Below are positions 46,790-58,339 of a stretch of DNA of 64,000 nt, in pieces. The position numbers and the translations under genes were made by a program. Position 1 is the first letter of the stretch; every line of letters starts with the position of its first letter. The notes under the pieces were generated by a model, which made no database searches, was not told where the DNA came from, and worked only from the letters and a program-made list of their open reading frames with translations. Location: NCBI GenBank assembly GCA_027924585.1, contig BSBM01000068.1, positions 7,608,501 to 7,672,500 of the forward strand. The letters are read 5' to 3'. This DNA is from Larix kaempferi. Taxonomy: Eukaryota; Streptophyta; Pinopsida; Pinales; Pinaceae.

Positions 46790-47040
46790 CACATTCACAC
46801 ACTAGGTGGCCATATCTATGGCATGTGTTGCACCGAAATGGAATTCCAATGTAGCCCAAATATTGGACAAAATAAAACTTTCCCAAGGAGATTTGCATTT
46901 CCTTAGGAAAACGCTATTGAAGGTCGAACTCCACAAGAATCTTTCAACAATCATAATCCTAGATTTTTGCTAATTGTGGTCAACGGAGAGGTAAACACTA
47001 AGAGTAGAAACGATCTTCTGAAAAAATTCCGTCGACTAGA
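46790..47040 (-). pseudogene. LINE ORF1 C-terminus with CCHC knuckle
   Basis: The minus strand reads KILVEFDLQ, a stop, RFPKEMQISLG, then GIPFRCNTCHRYGHLVCEC, a CX2CX4HX4C knuckle in the setting typical of plant L1 ORF1 (RNA-binding) proteins. The N-terminal part is absent. The right edge is approximate, where DUF761-related DNA begins. Confidence 0.75.
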
Positions 47041-47164
47041 AACCGTGCAGTGCATGGTTTTGGGGGACAATTAAAAACTTCATAATTTTTAAAATGATTT
47101 CCATTTGGTATGGACAAACCCTAATCATCGCCGGCTGCCATGAAATTCCCTGCAATTAAAAAAA

Positions 47165-47463
47165 TTGTAAGACACGCTGTCATTTGAGCAGTTCTATTCT
47201 CAATTATCATATGCGCAAATTGTTTTCATTTTTTAAAATCTGAAGTGCATCACATGCTTGCTGGGTATATTAATTTGATCTCAAAAAAAACAAAAAGACC
47301 ATTTTTAGAATTGTTACGGATAGCCTGTTCATGATGAGGTCCATGGGCATGGATTTGATGATGGAGTGAGGGAAAGTATATGGAAAAAGCCTTAGGATAT
47401 CTAGTGTTGCATCATTCTAGAGGCAACAACCACCATGTAGGCTTTGTGATTCAATTATAGGAA
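47165..47463 (+). pseudogene. Decayed DUF761 gene fragment with promoter remnant
   Basis: 47296-47463 aligns with codons of the intact gene at 29884-30060 (LLRIACS for FLRIAFF; then ATGGATTTGATGATGGAGTG and TTGCATCATTCTAGAGGCAA). A 30-35 bp deletion falls after ATGATGAG, with in-frame stops and no C-terminal DUF761 block. Upstream, 47205-47270 matches the intact gene's upstream block (ATTATCATATGCGCA, CACATGCTTGCT). Shared upstream DNA argues for a DNA duplication rather than reverse transcription. The leader with telo-boxes is missing. Confidence 0.8.
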
Positions 47464-48194
47464 TTAACATAATTCTATTAGTTAAAAAATAATTTTGTAC
47501 TAGGTTAATTTCCACAAAACCCTAAGTGTTTTTTTTCCTTAGAATTTGCCACAATTTCAAGAATAAGATGCATTAACATTGGTATATCGTTGCTTTGATA
47601 TAATTAAAATGAATTTAATAGATTGATTTTATCATTGTAATTGTTGTTACAACAACTTTAAAAGTAGAGGACATGTCTACTTGAGGTGAGCATCTTAAGT
47701 AGAGGTTGATATTTTAAGTAGATAAAAGAAAAATGAAAGTGGTACAAAATATGAAAAATAGAATAGGGATGATGTTTAAAATGCGTTGTACTTTTGTAAA
47801 TTTACATAAGAGCAAGAGAAATACATAAGAGACATGCAACAAAATTGACTTTTGTATTACGAAAAGTAAAGATGGAAGCAAGCTTACACATTTCTTAATG
47901 TTGGGAAACCTTTCACTTATGCAGGGCTCAAATACAATAATTCTTGACAAAGCAATTCATAGCCTTCTGGCTTTTTAAATAGGATTCCAAGATCCAAAAC
48001 CCTGACTAGTTGACATGGTCAAATAGTTACTAGGTACCAACTTCCTAGTAGGCCTTAATTAATAGAGAGACCATTTTTACATTGATTGTTGACTATTGAC
48101 TACTTAGCCTTATTCAAAAGAGATGGTTGTATACATGAATTCACTAACTCCTACTCGGCCTACTAAGAGTGATGAATGCAACTACTATAAGATT

Positions 48195-50051
48195 CATGGT
48201 TTTAAGGTCAAATCTAAGGTGAGAAAAATGTGCTCCTTATATTGCAAGGTATTTTGGTGGGAGAGTTTGGGTGTTCTTATAACCATTTGATGAGTTTTCG
48301 AATGGTGTCCTGGGCCATCCATTCCTAACATGCTTCGTCGAGCCACTTGGAAATAGTAAGGAAAATGCAAAGAGGGAATCCTCATCCTTAAACTACCTAG
48401 ACGAAGTATCTGCCACCACATTGTCACAACACTTCTTGTAGATGATCTCATAATCATACCCCAACATATTAATGGCTTATTTATGTTGCTCTAGTGAGGA
48501 AAACCATTGTTCTAGAAGATACTTGACACTAAATGGTCAATCTTGATTTGAAAACACTACCTAATTAAATATGGTCATCGTGTCTTAATGACATGAAGGA
48601 TAGGCATCCATTTTTTTAAAGTGAACTTTCCCAATTTCCACTCACATAAATGCTTAATTGTGAAGTCTAATGGGCATTTGTCTTGAAAAGATAGAGCTCC
48701 TAGGCCACAACCATATGTGACACACTCTAAGGAGAAAGTCTTAGTGAATTCTAGCATGGCTAAAACAAAAATAGTGCACATAGCATCCTTTAGGGAAAAG
48801 AAGGAATACTTTGTTGCTTCATTCCATTAGAAAGCCCTCTTTTTGGGTAATGATGTAAGAGGAGTTGCTATCTTACTAGTTTTTCACAAACCTACAGTAG
48901 TATCCAGTAAGTTATAGGAACCCCCTCAAGATATTGATAGTTTTGACGTGAAGCAAGTTCTTCATAGCTTCCACTATGCAGAAATCACAATATAACCCAT
49001 ATATTCAACCTCAATCACCCAAAAGCACATTTTGAGTGTTTCACATATAACTGGTGTTACTTTAATAATTGCAAGGTAGAACATGCTTGAGGTGGCTTTC
49101 CCAGGTGGGTATATAGACCAAGATATCATTGAAAAAACTAGGAAAAAATGGTGAAGGAAAGGGTGAAGTTATTATTCATGAGGCTCTAAAAATTGGATGG
49201 TACATTGCATAGGTTGAAGGGCGTGACTAAGAAATCATAATGACCATCATGAGTGTGGAAATTTGTTTTGGATATGTCCACCTTTTTCATCTAGATTTGA
49301 TGGTAGCTTGATTGAAGGTTGAGTTTAGTGAATAATTTAGCTCCATGCAACTTATCTAAGAGATCATTAATGCCATGAATAGGAAACTTATCTTTGATGG
49401 TTAATTTATTGAGAGCTCAGAAATGCACATGTTCCAAGAACCTTCCTTTTTTAGGACCATAACCACTAATGATGAATAAGGGATTTTGCTATGACAAATG
49501 ATGTTGCCCCCCAACAATTCCTAAATGATTTTTTTAATTTAATTATTCTGAGCAAAAGGGTGGCAATAAGGGCACACATTGGGAGTTTGACTACCAGGTA
49601 TTTTATGGAATACCATGGTCATGTTCCCCAAGGGGTGGGGGTAAATCCTTTGGTGCCTCAAAAACATATTGATATTGGGAGAGAGCATGTTGCAAGTTAG
49701 GGTGAATGTCTAGTGTGGGTGTTTCTATGACTTGGAGGGCATGGAACGAATCAATGATACCATTGTGGACTTTCTTCAATAATTTCTCCATATGATGGGA
49801 GGAGATAATTTTGGGAGAACCAGAAGGAATCCATTTGAGATGATGTGTGTGACCATCCTAAGAAGATATGACAGAGACTGCCATGAAATATATGGTGACG
49901 AGCATAATTCTTTGATCCATTCGACCCCCATAACTATATCATAACCACCCATGTCAATAGAAAACATATGTGTTTTGAGATGATAGTCACCCATTTGGAG
50001 TTTCACATTTTTACAACCACCACATTTTCTCATACCCCCATTTTCTATCAT
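48195..50051 (-). pseudogene. Gypsy-2 protease, RT and RNase H remnants
   Basis: Protease-like CKNVKLQMGDYHLKTHMFSI and DMGGYDIVMGVEW at 49776-50051; RT lead-in HALSQYQYVFEAPKDLPPP with EHDHGIP at 49603-49680; RNase H end LGYDYEIIYKK with NVVAD near 48450. The RT body between is riddled with stops. Order and motifs fit Ty3/Gypsy pol. Confidence 0.75.
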
Positions 50052-50339
50052 AATTTGGAAATTGGATATAGGGTAGATGCATCAACAAGTTTTTTCAACC
50101 ACTCACCAATCAATGAAATTATGGGTGTTTCCACTGTCAATTAATACAATGAATTTATGGTGATTGATGTAGCCAATCAATTTCAATGTCTAAGGTGTGG
50201 AAAAAAATAATAAAGCATGGAGTGAAATTTGGGGTTGCTCCTCTAGAGTTGGCATATCGAGTGCATCTTCCAAGGGTGGCATAATATCATCCACATCTGG
50301 TTTAGGCATAGCCTCCATGGTGTTGTCCTTGAGGGACTC

Positions 50340-51420
50340 ATGTGGGATGCATTGATTTGGAATAACTTTTGTTCTTTGCATTTATGCCCTTAAAAATATT
50401 GTTCATCACAGTTATAGCACAACCAAAGGTGTTGACAGTCTTACATGGCATCTGGGGTAAACTTTTGAATTCATAAGGGTAGTGTGGTGAAGAAACTAGA
50501 AGTAGTAGCCATGACAAACCTTGAGAAGGTGGGAAAGAAAGGGAATTTGAGTTTGGTGTTGATCATTATTTTATCTTCTCTAGCTCTATCAAAATATTGA
50601 AACCAAGTGGAAGGTTATTGAATAATGACATTGATGTGAATTGCCTCATTGAGGCCATTAATGAAGCAATCTTGGAAAAACGAATCATAGAGGCCCTTTG
50701 TGTAGATTGCCAATTACTCAAAGGCTATAATATAGTCTATAATTTTTCAACTCTGGCATAATTTGGTCAGCCTACCCAAGTAGTGAGTGTAATTGTTAAA
50801 TCAACCATGAAAAATATTAAATTAGCTCCAAGGGACATAACGGCGATAATATTTATGGTACCATTACCACCATTACCACCATTACCAATGTTTTGATTCT
50901 AAATATAAAACCCCAATGTTTAAACGTTGAATATAATATTTAATCACATGGAGAGAAAATAATGTTCCATTTTAGTAACCATACTAAAGGGTGTGCACCC
51001 ATCATAAATTTGCACATGTCAATCTTTAGGAAGTGGTGCCATACTTTTTTATCCTCAAAAGAGTGAGGTTGGGTTTCTAGGAAGAGGTTCTGAAAGCCTT
51101 ATTATTCAGTGACCACTACTTCATGGGTTATAGCATCGAATCTTAGAGAAAATCCCACATGTTTAGCAATAATAGTCATCGTATGTTCATGGTTAGTAAA
51201 AATGTTGTTGTTTGCATCCACTTTGAGTTGTAGTTGGTTGAATGAGTGTCTCAAGGTGGAATTTCTTGATCAAATGATTGTTTTGAGGACATGAGCATTT
51301 CTTTAATTCCTTAGGTATGATCCTGGTTGGAATCCTCCATGTGGATCTAGTTGCGGGTGTGTACCATGGAAGATGAAAGTTATGAACACCAATTGGAGAA
51401 TTGAAGAGTCCATCCAAAAT
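50340..51420 (-). pseudogene. Gypsy-2 gag remnant
   Basis: The minus strand gives LCYNCDEQYF, a stop, then GHKCKEQKLFQI near 50330-50420, a gag zinc-knuckle pattern of the CX2C...GHKC type with one stop. Further upstream is DCFINGLNEAIH near 50680, like the capsid C-terminal helix region. The rest is too decayed to assign. Confidence 0.6.
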
Positions 51421-52775
51421 AGGATGTTAGAGATATGTATCAAAAATATCAACACAATGCAAGGATTCTATTTATTTAGGTCACAAATAAGGGTTTCTGG
51501 GACCACCCCAAAATATTTGTGAGATATATATCAAAATGATAAGTGTGATGGAAGGATTTGTTTGAGATAGGTCACAAATAAGGGTTTTTGGGACCTATAG
51601 AATATTTTTTACTCTGGTAGGAGTATTACTCCATATTGAATATTACTACACTCACAAAATTCCCAAATCCCTTATGGATACAAAGATGTATGAATTTTGT
51701 TGGTGACCCACAGAGAATATGGTTATTGCACTAACTACTATGACAAAATATCCAAGTTCTTTTTAGATGAAAAGATGTAGGAATTGTATTGGCAGATTAT
51801 AGAGATAAGGGTTTCAAGGGTCCTGATGGGAAGGGATTTTTAGGTTCTATAGCTCTCTAGTATAGATGCAGGTTCCAATAGTAGTACTCAACCCAATATC
51901 TCATGGCTATAACTAAGGAGTCTCAATTGTTCCCTTAATCGTACTCCCTAACTACCAAGGTATGTAAGAGTAATATTTTCTAGTGTTATGCTTGGTGTCA
52001 CTATAGAAACAAGATGGCCAATCAGATCATCTACATGTGGTTTTGGGTTTCCTATGGGACTTTTGATATACCCGATGGTATGTGGAAGTGATATTTCGTG
52101 TGCAAGTGTTTTTTGATGTGGTGCTACTTGAAGGGGTACCAATAGAGGTTACAATGGTTTCAACAAATGTGACTAAGTACCAATTGTAGTCTCTATATGT
52201 ATGCTTCCCCAATTGTAGTTTTACTAGCTATATGACAGTTTGTTGTGGTTATTTATAGATGTCGGAACACATATCTATCCTCAAAAAAATTGCAAAAATT
52301 TAGAGACATGTTGGCTTAGAAAACTTGGCGCTGAAAACACTTGTGGTTTACTTTACGCTACAAGTTAGTGCAAAAAAAGGTAAAAGAGATAGACAATTTC
52401 CAAAAACTCAATATTATAGAGCATAATAATTGAGCAAGAGAATAAGTAAGATAAATACAATAGAATTAACTCTTGTATTAACAAAGATGGAATATAATTT
52501 CACACGCCTCTTAAGGTTGGGCGACCTTTCGCTTGAACAAGTATTAGATATAATAATTCTCAACAAATCAATTCATAGCCTTATGCCTCTTTAAATAGGC
52601 TTCAAAGATCCAAAACCCTAACTACTTGACATGGTCAAATAATTAATAAGTACCAACTTCCTAGTGGGCCTTAATTAAAAGAGAGACCCTTTTTACACTC
52701 ATTTTTGACTACTAAATACTTGGCCTTATTCAAAATCGATGGTCGTATACATTGCTTGACTCACTCCTAAAGTAA

Positions 52776-53088
52776 GGGGGTTAGCGCAGGATCCTAACAT
52801 AAATTCACTCTTATACATGTAATATACAAACCTATCTAAACTATAGTCCAACCTTTCCAAATAATATTCCACTTAATAATGAAACCAACATGTATAAAAA
52901 CAATTAACGTTCTCATAGTGCTCACATGAGTATTCAAACATTAAGGTTTGTTGGTTTTTTCATTCAATCCACACTAAGGTTTGAAGAACATTAGGGTTTT
53001 TTTTGGCTGTTCATTCAAAGCTTATTAAGGCCATTTATTGGTTTTTTCCATTTGATCTCCTCCTTCTCTTGTGGATCTAAATAGTTGG
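52776..53088. other. No gene seen
   Basis: AT-rich flank between Gypsy-2 and Copia-B2, with three rough copies of an AAGGTTTGNNGNNCATTNGG-like motif (52940-53040). It ends in GTTGG, the left target duplication of Copia-B2. Confidence 0.6.
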
Positions 53089-53285
53089 TGTTGATGTATA
53101 TGTAACTTCGGAATGCATTTCATATATGTATGTTGTATGTACTCCTATAGAGATGGTATTATTCCTCTATACGGAAGTGTCATCATTTATATTGTAAATG
53201 TTGTAACTTATACTTGATGGGTTATTAGACCACCTTGTTGGGGTCGGCCCTGTATAAGTCATGTGGGTCAAAGGGTTATTAGACC

Positions 53286-55089
53286 CACGGGGGGTTCATT
53301 AGCAAGGCAATATCATATCACGTCCATTCATATTGGGGGTTTGAATACTCTTAGAAACCTCAAAAATATATTACTCCATATTAAGGGGTCAAGGGGAGTT
53401 TTTAATTTGACATAGTAATATAAATATTGGGGGTTATTTTATTTCGGTGGGATGAGGAATATCCTCCAAATCGTGGGATGGATTCATACCTCCAAATCAT
53501 GGGCTCAATTCATACCCACCTAAAACTTAAGGACCCTCCATTTTTATTTGATATTTCTTATGATTCTAAGTTTTGCATAAATATGATAATAGTGTACCAA
53601 TGATAATATCGATGGAAGTCTCTTTGGATTAATGGCCTTGAGAAATCCTCATTTGATAGCTTATTTAGGCTTGGTTTGAATTGATGTCATATTGTTTTTC
53701 ATCTTTAAGTTAAGAGATGTAGCTAATTGGGAGTTTCGGATTTGAACAATTGTATTGTATTTTTTGTAGGCATTTGAATAAAAGATCTAATTCTTCATTT
53801 TCTAGGTCGGGGTTTAGGTGGGTATTGAGATTCAATCAAACATTGCTCCATGACAACCAAGAAAAGTGAGATCGATATTTCTTGACTCACCGGAACCAAT
53901 AAAACTTAGATCAATATTTCTTGACTAATTATTTCTTTCAACTTTTTGTATTCTTCTTTAACATTTTCACATTGTTAGTTAGGAATAGTTGTTAGATTGA
54001 GTTATATTTGGCATATTCATAATTATAATTTCAATTGTTATATGCAAGGCATTCGTCTTAATATTGTATGGGAGCTAATATAAACATAGGTGAAAATCTA
54101 AATCCTTATTTACATACCCTATGTGTTATCGTTACCATGAAATGGTATCATATAAGTTTTAGCATTTGCGTATCTTTATAACTATTGCATACTTGAAACC
54201 TAACAATGGAGATTTTTCCCTTTCCTATAAAGATTAAAAAAAAAAAACTAGATATAACCCAAGAAAATGTAACTAAATGTTTCTAATTCCCTTGATTGCA
54301 AGAATAAATGTAGAGGAAGTGGAGGAAATTCATATATTGCATTTTGTGAAAGACCCAAGTCCAAACTATGCACATGATCATATGGTGTTATTGGAAAGAA
54401 AGATGAATTTTTCTATGTTCATTTGGGTTCAAACATTAATGATGTTTTTTTTTATAGGAAGGTAGGTGATTCCACCCACAAAAGGGTTTCAATTTTGCAT
54501 TTTTATGGATTTTAATTTATTAAGCTTATCAAAAACATGATCTCTCTATGGCTATACTTATATTTACATGATATAAAATTGGAAGATTGGTAGGCTGTGG
54601 TGTGAAACATCTGCAATTCTCATCTTTTCTAAGCATTCCACTAACTATTGGACTATTAGCTTTTTACATTCTTTGTTATGTTGATCTCTTGACTGGGTTT
54701 CCTTTTATGTATTTTTCCTTCCGAATACTATTTCGTTGGGTCTTCCACTATCCATTGCTAGAAATTGATCAATCACCCCTGCAATCTTAGTGGGATCGTT
54801 ATTAGCATTATACTATCATGTTTGCTTATACTAAGATGTTTTAGGGTTCATGTTTGTTACAACTTCATAATATGTTATAAAGGGGGTATTAAAAATGGGT
54901 TGATAAAAATGGATACATACAATATCTGGTAAAACTAGGGGTTTTCTTAATTGGAAAGGCATATTGGGAGGGGGTTCAACAATAAAATTTTAGGAGGAAT
55001 TTTTCAATACTTAGTGAAATTAGGGATATTATTTAATATCATGCGAACGATCGTGCTATGTAACAAGTTTTCTAAGTGAACCCCCCGTG
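53286..55089. mobile_element. Non-autonomous DNA transposon, 8-bp TSD (hAT-like)
   Basis: A 1804-bp insertion with perfect 13-bp terminal inverted repeats, CACGGGGGGTTCA at 53286-53298 and TGAACCCCCCGTG at 55077-55089. Direct 8-bp copies ATTAGACC lie at 53278-53285 and 55090-55097. The empty site is known from the 3' LTR. An 8-bp duplication and CA...TG ends fit hAT-type elements, though the G-run terminus is not a close match to any I know. The interior is AT-rich; its open frames (62 aa at 54277-54465, 67 aa at 54587-54790) match no transposase. It must rely on an enzyme from elsewhere. Confidence 0.9.
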
Positions 55090-55229
55090 ATTAGACCACC
55101 CTATTGGGGGTCGGCCATGTGGGTCGAAGGGTTATTAGACCACCCTATTGGGGGTCGGCCCAGTCAGCATTATGTTATGTGGTTAAGTTCGAGCCTACAT
55201 GATTTATGTAAAAGACAAGTCAAGTCAAG

Positions 55230-55237
55230 TATAAATA
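55230..55237 (+). promoter_or_regulatory. TATA box of Copia-B2 5' LTR
   Basis: TATAAATA followed at once by a short inverted repeat (AAATAGAGTG...CACTTTATTT, one mismatch). The same layout occurs in all Copia-B-type LTRs here (2203, 8882, 61359 and the partial one near 41990). Confidence 0.7.
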
Positions 55238-55543
55238 GAGTGCGGGAGGCACTTTATTTTATCACTCACTTCTCACTCATGCACTCAAGGAGGAGTGGCG
55301 CGCTTATGGAGGAGGAGGATCTGCTGCTAGGATATGTCTATATCTTGGTTGTATCATTGCTCTATCTATCTCTGAGGAAGTTATTGGGGTTTTTCACCTT
55401 TATGGTTTTCCCCAAGTAAATCTTGTGTCTCTTGTGTGCTTGCATTATTGTCTCCATGATTGATATGCTGTAGATATGCTATACATGTTGTTCTCTCTGT
55501 TAAGATCCTAGATCAAATTGAAGTAAATTCTGAAAATTTAACA

Positions 55544-55555
55544 TGGTATCAGAGC
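55544..55555 (+). promoter_or_regulatory. Copia-B2 primer-binding site
   Basis: TGGTATCAGAGC directly after the LTR, complementary to initiator tRNA-Met. Confidence 0.9.
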
Positions 55556-57790
55556 TAGCCTGAAAGAAGGCATGATATGGCATGTATGACACTTGTTGCA
55601 CTTACGATGCTAGGGCTTGATATATCAAAAACCAGTCATCGTAGAACTTTCGCTATAAATCCATTTTGGCGAAGTTTTCGGATCTGAAATATTTACAGGT
55701 CAAATATTATATCCCCATGTACCTTGTGTCCAAAGGAAAACCTCTAATTCGTTGTACTTTGTGATTTATGATCTGTACAATATAGGGTTTCTGCCTCTTC
55801 CAGATCTGAGTCAAAATCAGGTGACCTTGGGAAAAAGGGTTGTAACTTGGGCTAGGAAGATCCAAATGAAATTTCATAAAAAGTGACAGGTAGTACACAG
55901 ACTGTACTATATTAGGAAAAATTTTCAGAGGTCGAAGTTGAAACAGTGACACGTGGCACGTCGTACAAGTTCGCTCTCCTCTATTATCCCATAAACAGGT
56001 CACGTTGCGACACTTGGCATAACTCTCTCTCAGAGAATCCAATTGAGGTCAGACCTATCAGGATGGAAAGATAACAGGTCGAGCTATCACAAGAAACGTT
56101 TTCAGACCCTGTCGATTGAAAAATTCAGAGTTACCCCAGAAACAATCAGGTACATATTTATGTCAAAACAGAATTATTTTTTAGTACCTTCATTCATGGC
56201 TTCCGGAATTTAGGGCTTTGGAGAAAGTTGGAATTTTTGTAATCAGAGACCATGGCTGAATGCTACTCATCAAAATAAAAATTTAGAGACTAAGATAAAA
56301 AAATTTGGTTGGGTAGAAGGCCGGGCTTGATCAGACCCTAGTTCGGTACTTTGATCAGAAAAGTGGAAAATTAGGGCTTCTGTAAAAATGGGAATTTTTG
56401 AAATTTGTGACCACGGCTGGAAGCTCCTCAAAAAAATAGAAGCTTAGGGCTTTGGATCAAACCTTTTGATTGGGTAGAAGAGTGGGCTTCATCAAACCCC
56501 ATTTCAGGGTCACGTCCAGTGAATCCAAAAGTTTCAAAGACAAAATTGAGGAGTGAAACTTTGCAGTTTTCAAATTCTGAATATAATAGCTTGATCAGCT
56601 CATCAAGGCGCATGTTTCTATCCTTTCGGAAGTTTGAAATTCAAAGTTTGAATTTTTGGGGTTTCTCTGACAAACCCATATCTAGCTCCAGCTCCAGTTC
56701 TTGCAAATCAAGTGGATTGGGTTAAGATGGATTGGTCACCTGCATAAGTGAAGAAGTTCCTGTTTCAGAGGGAGATGAGGCTAAGGCCTTACATAAGAAT
56801 ATTATGAGAGATCTCGACAGGTATGACTCATCGAGGTATGTTTCGATATTTGTTCATGATTAAGTTTATGGTATGTTTGTCTTCATGTTATTACGGTTAG
56901 TACAATCTTGATTTTAGATTTGTCATATCACCTTAATAGAAGATATTCACTGATTAAGGTTTTGACACTTATGATTGTACTAATGCATTGTGATGTTGTA
57001 CGAGGTTTATGTTGTTTGCTAACACAAAAGGTACACCAAGAAAGTAAAATCATGTTCTACTTCAAGAACATATGCTCATGGTGACAGGAAGACAAAGATT
57101 CATCCATTGTCATGGATCACATAGAAGATCTACTTTCAAGGTATGTTTAACTTGGTTCTACAATGGTTAACTGATGAGACATGCAGGTTACTAGCACAAG
57201 TCACTGAAGATAATCAAAAGACATTATGCGGGTATGTTAGACATAACTAGCTAGCATGTTTTTCCTATATCAAGCTAGAATCCTACCTTGTGTTAGGATC
57301 TTATACTGTTGTGTTGTAATGATTATTCATGAAGTCATAGGTTTGAATAATCATGGTTGTATGCATATTATGTTTCTTACCATAATTGATGATATGACTA
57401 ACCAGAAGAACCATGAAGGTATAGGTTTGAATAATCACGGGCTTTATGCATATTATATCTCTTATCTTGATTGATGATTCAACTAACCAAAAGAGTCCTC
57501 TGATCAAATAAGAAAATGTATGAGTAAAAGAAGACTTCCCTGAAACCTTGAATACTAATGTTTATTATCTGTGAATGATCATGAATATACATGTTTAAGA
57601 TTATTGTGTTTTGATAGTATTAAGATTATACTAATGAATGTGTGATTATGTATGAGACCTCAAGGATAACACAATGATGATACTAATAAGCATGCATAGT
57701 GATTAAGGATGTATGCAAGTTCAAGGACAGGTAATCCAGGAAGCAAAGATCAAGAGGGAGCACACTCCAGTTGTTCATGCAAGAAAGCAA
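55556..57790 (+). other. Copia-B2 leader with conserved frame and exon-like segments
   Basis: Collinear with 8556-5960 of Copia-B1. It includes a 68-residue frame at 56519-56725 (MNPKVSKTKLRSETLQFSNS start) that Copia-B1 keeps with few changes. Three segments end at GTATGT: about 56833 (GACTCATCGAG before it), 57141 (CTACTTTCAAG) and 57231 (CATTATGCGG). The second and third join in frame as LLSRLLAQVTEDNQ; the first does not join the second in frame. No gag motif seen. Function unknown. Confidence 0.45.
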
Positions 57791-57800
57791 AGAAGCACAG

Positions 57801-57903
57801 TTCAGTAGTTTCTGCAAGGATGCAGGTATTCAAAGGGAGTTGACCACTTCTCACAATCCACATAAGAATGGAGTTGCAGAAAAGAAGCAAACATTGAGAG
57901 GGA
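57801..57903 (+). pseudogene. Copia-B2 integrase scrap
   Basis: Reads SSFCKDAGIQRELTTSHNP then HKNGVAEKKQTLR, matching the end of a Copia integrase core, where P-x-x-N-G-V-A-E is typical and the E is catalytic. The rest of integrase is deleted. Confidence 0.75.
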
Positions 57904-58339
57904 GTCAACCCAACAAACAAACAAAGATAAGTATTTGAATTGTCATTACTTGCATATTTTGTTGTTTAAATAATATTGTTCAATAATGTATATATTGATG
58001 TTCCTAGAATTAGGTTGTGTATTATGCATATTAGAATAGTTGCATTGATGAACAGTATACTACTAATATGCATGGGTAAGTGGCCTATGGCACTGTACAA
58101 CATTCCATTGCTACTTATCTAGAATGAAACCTCTTTGCTGACATGTTGGGAGTTGTGCACACTCTTAACAATGTTCTGGTAGAGATTGGAAGGCATCTAG
58201 AAAGTTACGGGATATGGATAAATGTTGTATTGAAGCATTGGCTAAAATAATTGCATGACTGTATGACATATTTCTTTATGTGTAAGAATTTGTTCTAAAA
58301 AAACTATGAGATGTTTTCTAATCATGCAATTTAACTTGT

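Larger units (their letters stand above)
42059..47040 (-). mobile_element. L1-type LINE, decayed
   Basis: On the minus strand from right to left: ORF1 C-terminus with zinc knuckle (46790-47040), a long linker (about 45400-46790), an APE-type endonuclease (about 44599-45400), reverse transcriptase (about 42300-44100), and the C-terminal region reading GLWHRVVHQKYIHP down to 42059. There it ends abruptly against a Copia-B-type LTR, so no poly(A) end is seen. Many stops and frame breaks; no possible function. Confidence 0.85.
47790..52775 (-). mobile_element. Second Ty3/Gypsy element (Gypsy-2), decayed
   Basis: Related flanking segments in the same orientation (about 47790-48150 and 52425-52775) share AAAGATGGAA, CAATTCATAGCCTT, TTGACATGGTCAAATA and CCAACTTCCTAGTNGGCC in order and look like degraded LTRs. 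Between them on the minus strand are gag, protease, RT and RNase H remnants. Integrase was not found and seems deleted. The gag and RNase H style resembles chromovirus-type elements. Exact ends and target duplication could not be fixed. Confidence 0.7.
53089..55543 (+). repeat. Copia-B2 5' LTR, split by a DNA transposon
   Basis: LTR pieces 53089-53285 and 55098-55543, about 643 bp in all, with the insertion and one duplicated 8-mer between. U3 holds GGGTTATTAGACCACC minisatellite units, and the insertion landed in one of them. The TATA box TATAAATA is at 55230-55237. Confidence 0.92.

Noticed and set aside
54277-54790. Transposase gene inside the 1.8-kb DNA transposon
   Set aside because: Only two short frames (62 and 67 residues), hydrophobic and without any hAT or other transposase motif.
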